From Anaerolineae bacterium (GTDB lineage Bacteria; Chloroflexota; Anaerolineae; UBA1429): 8,709 nt of DNA. Every line of letters begins with the position of its first letter. Position 1 is the stretch's first letter. The stretch is taken from NCBI GenBank assembly GCA_007123335.1, contig SKLG01000248.1, positions 1 to 8,709 on the forward strand. Direction: 5' to 3'. Positions 4,920-8,709 of the stretch are shown piece after piece. A program made the translations under genes and the position numbers. The notes beneath the pieces are model-generated. The model did no database searches. It worked only from the letters and a program-made list of their open reading frames with translations, and was not told the origin of the DNA.

Positions 4920-5831
4920 ATGACCCCCTTGTCTGCTTTGACGAATCAAGAACGCCTGACCCTGCTCGAGCCCGCTCGTGGCCCCGTCTCCATGGTGCTC
5001 GACACCGATACCTACAACGAGATCGACGACCAGTTCGCCCTCGTCTATGCCATGCTCTCCCCGAACCTGAGCGTCGAGGCGGTCTATGCCGCGCCCTTTT
5101 TCAACAGCCGCTCCAGCGGCCCTGAGGACGGCATGGAAAAGAGCTACGAAGAGATCGTGCGCATTTTGACCAAGCTGGACATCGATCATGAGGGGCTGGT
5201 CTATCGCGGCTCTCGCGCCTATCTGCCCTCCATGTCACAGTCGGTGCCCAGCCCGGCCGCTGAGGACCTGATCGCCCGCGCCATGGCGCCTCGCGAGGGG
5301 CCGCTCTATGTGCTGGCCATCGGCGCCATCACCAACATTGCCTCGGCGCTGCTCATCGAGCCCGAGATCGCCGGGCGCATCGTCGTGGTCTGGCTGGGTG
5401 GGCATCCGCCCTACTGGCCCACCGCCGTCGAGTTCAACTTGCGCCAGGATACCGACGCCGCCCGCGTGGTGTTTGACTCGGGCGTGCCGCTGGTGCAGAT
5501 CCCTTGCAAGAACGTGGCCGAGCACCTGCGCACCACCCTGCCCGAGGTGGAGGCTTGTGTCAAGGGGCGCGGTGAGATCGGCGACTATCTCTATGGCATC
5601 TACAAGGACTATCGCGAGGACCATTTTGCCGCCTCAAAAGTGATCTGGGATATTAGCGCGGTGGCCTGGCTCAACAATCCCGACTGGGTGCCCACCGAGC
5701 TGCGCCCCTCACCCATCCTGCGCCAGGATGTGACCTGGGCGCCGGAGGATCCTGCGCGGCATCTCGTGCGCATCGCCACCGACGTGGATCGCGATCGCGT
5801 CTTTGGCGACCTGTTTCGTAAACTAGAGTAG
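4920..5831 (+). CDS. Inosine/uridine-preferring-type nucleoside hydrolase, variant active-site loop
   Basis: A 303-residue cytoplasmic hydrolase of the IUNH family, which cleaves the N-glycosidic bond of ribonucleosides using a bound calcium. Visible family features: the N-terminal Asp cluster D28, D30, D36, D37 (DTDTYNEIDDQFAL); N62 after the second strand; IGAITNIASAL (134-144) followed by WLGG; VEFN (E171, N173) followed by the D-x-x-A-A-x-x-V-F-x-S-G helix; and WDISAVAWL with D244, matching the C-terminal calcium-binding Asp. Two departures from classic members: two extra residues between D30 and the D36-D37 pair (classic D-P-G-x-D-D), and Trp in place of the His that normally precedes the last Asp and helps protonate the leaving base. 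Substrate may therefore not be a standard purine or pyrimidine nucleoside. The start is set by AAAGGAG seven bases upstream. Confidence 0.85.
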   Translation: MTPLSALTNQERLTLLEPARGPVSMVLDTDTYNEIDDQFALVYAMLSPNLSVEAVYAAPFFNSRSSGPEDGMEKSYEEIVRILTKLDIDHEGLVYRGSRAYLPSMSQSVPSPAAEDLIARAMAPREGPLYVLAIGAITNIASALLIEPEIAGRIVVVWLGGHPPYWPTAVEFNLRQDTDAARVVFDSGVPLVQIPCKNVAEHLRTTLPEVEACVKGRGEIGDYLYGIYKDYREDHFAASKVIWDISAVAWLNNPDWVPTELRPSPILRQDVTWAPEDPARHLVRIATDVDRDRVFGDLFRKLE

Positions 5832-5882
5832 GGGCGAGCACGTTCGCTGCTGCTAACCATTATCGCATCCCTTGGGGGGGAC

Positions 5883-7463
5883 ATGTCTAGCCCGAGAGCA
5901 CCGTTCTACAACGTCTTGCTCGGCGCTATCCTGATGCTCCTGCTCGTATCCTGTTCGCCCGTGGCGTCTGCGCCTGCGCAGACGTCGAGTCCGACGCCGG
6001 ATTATGACGCACTAGAGACCCGCGTCGCCGTCCAGCTGGTCGGCACGCTTACGGCCAAGGCGCCCACCGCCACCATCACGCCCACCCGCACCGAGACGCC
6101 GTTGCCGCCGACCGCCACGCCCACCCTCCTTCCTACTCACACCGCCACGGCGACGCCGACCCAGGCCGCCGATGCGGCTCTGCTCGTCTTTGTGCGCGAG
6201 GACGAGGAGCAGGTGGCGAACCTGGTGCTCCGCGATCTCGATCGCGGCAGCGAAGAGATGCTGACCCATCTGACCGAGCCCCTGACCATCAGCGATGTAG
6301 GTTGGTCGCCCGACGGGCAGTGGATCACCTTTGTCAGCGCTCACAACTATATCCACAGCCGCAACCAGGAACGTAATGTCTTTTTCATACGCCCTGATGG
6401 CACCGAGCTACGCATGGTCACCGGCGGCTATGCAGACGCGGCCAAGGCTCCAGGGCCGTATGTCGTCGTCCGTGGCCTGGTTCTCGAGCCCGTGGGCGAC
6501 TGTATCGTCGGTGCCCAGGGCGTGGCCAGCCCCGTTTTGGCCGAGGACAGTGGCGCCTTTGAGCTCACCGGCGTCCCGGTGAGCGCCGAATGGGCCAGAG
6601 TGGTCTGCCAGACCGATGGCTTGATCCTGCAAGGGGATGTCGCGCTGGACCTGCAAGTTGAGGCCACGTCGCCCATCACCATCCCCCTATCCGCCACCGG
6701 ACAGGGCTGGGCTCAGGCCAGCGCCTCTACGCAGGGCAACCTCGTCGGCACGGCCTATAATTGGTGGCTGGATGAGGAGGACGAGCAGCCGCATATCGAC
6801 TTTTTTGCCAGGGTGGTCGAGCTTGACAACGGCCGCACGAGCCGCCTGACCCTCCCTGAGGACAGCAGCATCCTCGGCGTCGACTGGTCGCCGGTGACGA
6901 CGGACCTGCTCGTGGGCGCGCTCACCGATGAGGACGGCGCCGGCCTCTACACCTGGCCTGAATTCGACAACCCCCAGCCCCTCGTCCGCATGGAGAACAC
7001 TGACGACACGATCTTATCCACGGCCTATCCCGTGTGGTCGCCGCAGGGCGATCGCATCGCCTTTGAGCTGCGGCAATGGGCATGGTGGGGAGAGAATCGC
7101 TATCGGACGCTGTTGATGGTCTGGGAGGTGGGCTCGGAAGGCGAGCCTCAGGTGTTGGTCGAGCCCGACTGGGGGGAGCACGCCTCCAGGCCAGGCTGGT
7201 CGGCCGATGGCGACATGCTCTATTACCAATTCTCCACCGGCGACCCCGGAGCCGAGTTCTGGCGCAAGGATAACGGGGATATCTATCGCGTGAGCCTGGC
7301 CGAGCCCACGCCGGCGGCCCTTACCCACGACGGGCGCAGCTACCTGCCGGCCGCGCGCCCCGCCATCAAGCCCGTCGAGAACGGCACGCCGACGCCCACC
7401 GAGACGCCGGTCTCCGAGACCCCTGCCCCCACCGAGGAAGCCGAGCCTGCCCCCGCACCCTGA
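5883..7463 (+). CDS. Lipoprotein with Thr/Pro linkers and WD40-like (PD40) beta-propeller
   Basis: A 526-residue exported lipoprotein. The signal is hydrophobic (VLLGAILMLLL) with lipobox L-V-S-C at C24. A short helix (YDALETRVAVQLVGTLTAKA) and a Thr/Pro linker (60-93) follow, a layout common in Chloroflexota surface proteins. PD40/TolB-like blades are marked by WSPDG (141-145), WSPVT (335-339), WSPQGD (385-390) and WSADGD (439-444). Between blades, about 192-270, sits a different segment, VRGLVLEPVGDCIVGAQG to GAFELTGVP, that resembles a carboxypeptidase-regulatory-like beta-sandwich. The tail (about 499-526) is again Thr/Pro/Glu-rich. Role unknown; such propellers usually bind proteins or glycans at the cell surface. 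ATG 5883 is preceded by a run of seven Gs only two bases away, an odd ribosome binding site, so start and expression level are less certain. It lies 51 bases after the nucleoside hydrolase and may be co-transcribed. Confidence 0.8.
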   Translation: MSSPRAPFYNVLLGAILMLLLVSCSPVASAPAQTSSPTPDYDALETRVAVQLVGTLTAKAPTATITPTRTETPLPPTATPTLLPTHTATATPTQAADAALLVFVREDEEQVANLVLRDLDRGSEEMLTHLTEPLTISDVGWSPDGQWITFVSAHNYIHSRNQERNVFFIRPDGTELRMVTGGYADAAKAPGPYVVVRGLVLEPVGDCIVGAQGVASPVLAEDSGAFELTGVPVSAEWARVVCQTDGLILQGDVALDLQVEATSPITIPLSATGQGWAQASASTQGNLVGTAYNWWLDEEDEQPHIDFFARVVELDNGRTSRLTLPEDSSILGVDWSPVTTDLLVGALTDEDGAGLYTWPEFDNPQPLVRMENTDDTILSTAYPVWSPQGDRIAFELRQWAWWGENRYRTLLMVWEVGSEGEPQVLVEPDWGEHASRPGWSADGDMLYYQFSTGDPGAEFWRKDNGDIYRVSLAEPTPAALTHDGRSYLPAARPAIKPVENGTPTPTETPVSETPAPTEEAEPAPAP

Positions 7464-7480
7464 GCGGCGAGAGGGCCTGA

Positions 7481-7517
7481 CGGGCGCATGGCGGGCGCAT
7501 GGCGGGCGCATGGCGGG
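7481..7517. repeat. 11-bp tandem repeats just upstream of dehydrogenase promoter
   Basis: Three perfect copies of CGGGCGCATGG (7481-7491, 7492-7502, 7503-7513) plus four bases of a fourth end immediately before the -35 box. The core GCATGGCG occurs at 7486, 7497 and 7508. Its inverse CGCCATGC sits at 7533-7540 between -35 and -10, and CGCCAT occurs again at 7550-7555. This arrangement is typical of an operator array. Confidence 0.8.
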
Positions 7518-7546
7518 TTGACCTCCGCCGTGCGCCATGCTATCCT
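7518..7546 (+). promoter_or_regulatory. Promoter of the D-2-hydroxyacid dehydrogenase gene
   Basis: TTGACC (7518-7523), a 17-base spacer and TATCCT (7541-7546) preceded by TGC, i.e. an extended -10. Transcript start is expected near 7553, giving a leader of about 30 bases with AGGAGGA (7573-7579) before ATG 7584. The inverted CGCCATGC element fills the end of the spacer, where a bound protein would block polymerase. Confidence 0.6.
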
Positions 7547-7583
7547 CGGCGCCATCGTGCGAGACCTCGATCAGGAGGACAAG

Positions 7584-8588
7584 ATGACCAAACATCGAGC
7601 GCTCATCACCGTTCCCCAGCCCCTGCGCGGGCTGATCCTCACCGACGACGCCCTGGCCAGCCTACAGGTCGCGGCCGATGTCGCCATGAACGACGACGAC
7701 CACAACTGGAGCGGCGAGGAGCTGGCCGCTCGCCTCCCCGGCGTGGAGGTGATCGTCGGCAGTTGGGGGATGCCCAAGCTCACCGAGGAGGTGCTGGCCG
7801 AGGCCGATAGCCTCAAGCTCATCGCCTATGCCGCGGGCAGCGTCAAGGGGTTCGTCACCCCGGCGCTGCACCAACGGGGCATCGCCGTGAGCCACGCGGC
7901 GGCGCGCATCGCCGATTCGGTGGCCGAATACTCGCTGCTCTGCGCCATGCTCGGGCTGCGACGCTTCCACGAGCTGGATCGCCGGCTCAAGACAGGCGAG
8001 TCGTGGCCCAAGAGCCGCGATATGGACACCTTTGAGATCGCCGGCAAAAAGGTCGGGCTGCTGGGCATGGGCTATGTGGGCCAGCGCAGCGCGCGGCTCT
8101 TTCACGCCGTGGGCGCCGAGGTGTGGGCCTATGACCCCTATCTCTCGGCAGAAGAGGCGGAGCGCCTGGGCGTGACCCTCGCCGGGCTGGATGACCTGCT
8201 GCGCGCCTGCAAGGTCATCTCGGTGCACCTGCCCGTCACCGAGGAGACCCACCACCTGCTGGGTGCCCGCGAGCTGGGCCTCATCCAGGATGGCGCCGTG
8301 TTCGTCAACTCGGCGCGCTCGTGGGTCGTCGATCAAGAGGCGATGCTGGGTGAGCTATCCAGCGGCCGCTTTTGGGCGGCGCTGGACGTGTTCGACCAGG
8401 AGCCACTGCCCGACGACCACCCGCTGCGCGAGCTGGACAATGTGCTGCTCACCCCGCACATCGCCGGGCTGACGCGAGATTCCTATCAGAACCTGATGGC
8501 CACCATGATCGACGAGGCGCTGCGCCTCTTCCAGGGCGAGCCGCTGCTCTACCAGGTTGACCCCCATAAGCTCGAGATCATGGCCTGA
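7584..8588 (+). CDS. NAD-dependent D-2-hydroxyacid dehydrogenase family protein
   Basis: A 334-residue cytoplasmic oxidoreductase of the D-isomer-specific 2-hydroxyacid dehydrogenase family (interconverts a 2-keto acid and its D-2-hydroxy acid). The nucleotide-binding domain carries G161-M-G-Y-V-G166 followed by D184 (WAYDPY), which favours NAD over NADP. The catalytic trio is visible: R245 in NSARSWVVD, E273 in DVFDQEPLP and H292 in LTPHIAG. The N-terminal substrate half includes IVGSWGMPKL and YAAGSVKG. The substrate cannot be told from sequence; phosphoglycerate dehydrogenase is less likely because there is no extra C-terminal regulatory domain. ATG 7584 is chosen for its AGGAGGA; the frame is open further upstream to 7488, but that would run through the 11-bp repeats and the promoter. 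The next gene follows after 41 bases with its own ribosome binding site, probably the same transcript. Confidence 0.88.
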   Translation: MTKHRALITVPQPLRGLILTDDALASLQVAADVAMNDDDHNWSGEELAARLPGVEVIVGSWGMPKLTEEVLAEADSLKLIAYAAGSVKGFVTPALHQRGIAVSHAAARIADSVAEYSLLCAMLGLRRFHELDRRLKTGESWPKSRDMDTFEIAGKKVGLLGMGYVGQRSARLFHAVGAEVWAYDPYLSAEEAERLGVTLAGLDDLLRACKVISVHLPVTEETHHLLGARELGLIQDGAVFVNSARSWVVDQEAMLGELSSGRFWAALDVFDQEPLPDDHPLRELDNVLLTPHIAGLTRDSYQNLMATMIDEALRLFQGEPLLYQVDPHKLEIMA

Positions 8589-8629
8589 GCCACCCACCGA
8601 AAAGCCACGACACGTACAAGGAGCGTAAC

Positions 8630-8709
8630 ATGACCAGCTATCCCATCGGTAGCGCCAAAGCGGACCTCGACACCCCCTGCCTGTGCCTCGACGCGGCGGC
8701 GTTGGAGCG
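8630..8709 (+). CDS. D-threonine aldolase/D-serine dehydratase-like protein, N-terminus only
   Basis: The first 26 codons of a gene cut by the window edge. The visible LDTPCLCLDAAALER resembles the start of alanine-racemase-fold PLP enzymes of the D-threonine aldolase and D-serine dehydratase group, where L-D-T-P-x-L-x-L-D-x-x-A-L-E-R is typical. The PLP lysine lies beyond the window, so the assignment rests on this short motif. AAGGAG (8618-8623) precedes ATG by six bases. The placement right after a D-2-hydroxyacid dehydrogenase suits a D-amino acid or D-hydroxy acid breakdown operon. Confidence 0.65.
   Translation, partial: MTSYPIGSAKADLDTPCLCLDAAALE

Noticed and set aside
7488..7583. Longer N-terminus of the dehydrogenase starting at 7488
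   Set aside because: It would translate the 11-bp repeats and promoter; ATG 7584 has a strong AGGAGGA and fits family starts.

Overview
The window looks like a stretch of a GC-rich free-living bacterial chromosome, most likely a member of the Chloroflexota (Anaerolineae-like). This is inferred from style: secreted proteins with long Thr-Pro 'TPTPTP' linkers behind a signal peptide or lipobox, WD40-like (PD40) lipoproteins with the same linkers, and several SIMPL-domain paralogs in a row. No rRNA, tRNA, CRISPR array, transposase or phage gene was seen.

Left part (1-3600): three SIMPL/DUF541 (YggE/BP26-like) secreted-protein genes on the + strand. The first is cut by the window edge (1-372); the other two are complete (1326-2129 and 2382-3473). 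A small single-cluster [4Fe-4S] ferredoxin gene (724-945) sits between the first and second. The non-coding DNA here is the most unusual part. The ferredoxin and the second SIMPL gene share a duplicated promoter block and leader. The second and third SIMPL genes share a 50-bp 3' flank (43/50 identical, no gaps). A nearly identical ~40-bp hairpin lies after the first and third SIMPL genes, in opposite orientations. The third SIMPL gene carries an in-frame 54-bp minisatellite encoding its Thr/Pro linker.

Middle part (3600-4919): a minus-strand two-gene operon. The promoter-proximal gene encodes a zinc-ribbon plus sigma-region-4-like helix-turn-helix protein. Two bases after it comes a free methionine-(R)-sulfoxide reductase (GAF fold). 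The operon converges on the third SIMPL gene across the hairpin and diverges from the next gene across a short region with two recognisable promoters.

Right part (4920-8709), all + strand: a variant inosine/uridine-type nucleoside hydrolase; a lipoprotein with a PD40 beta-propeller, apparently interrupted by a small beta-sandwich domain; then an array of 11-bp repeats and a good extended -10 promoter driving a D-2-hydroxyacid dehydrogenase. Last is the start of a D-threonine-aldolase-like (alanine-racemase fold) gene, probably co-transcribed with the dehydrogenase and cut by the window edge.

Functionally the left and middle parts share a loose redox and protein-repair flavour (YggE-like SIMPL proteins, ferredoxin, methionine sulfoxide reductase), and the right part looks like small-molecule catabolism (nucleosides, D-hydroxy and D-amino acids). 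I see no clear new defence or mobile system. The best candidates for something undescribed are the repeated regulatory cassettes around the SIMPL cluster and the 11-bp array at the dehydrogenase promoter.
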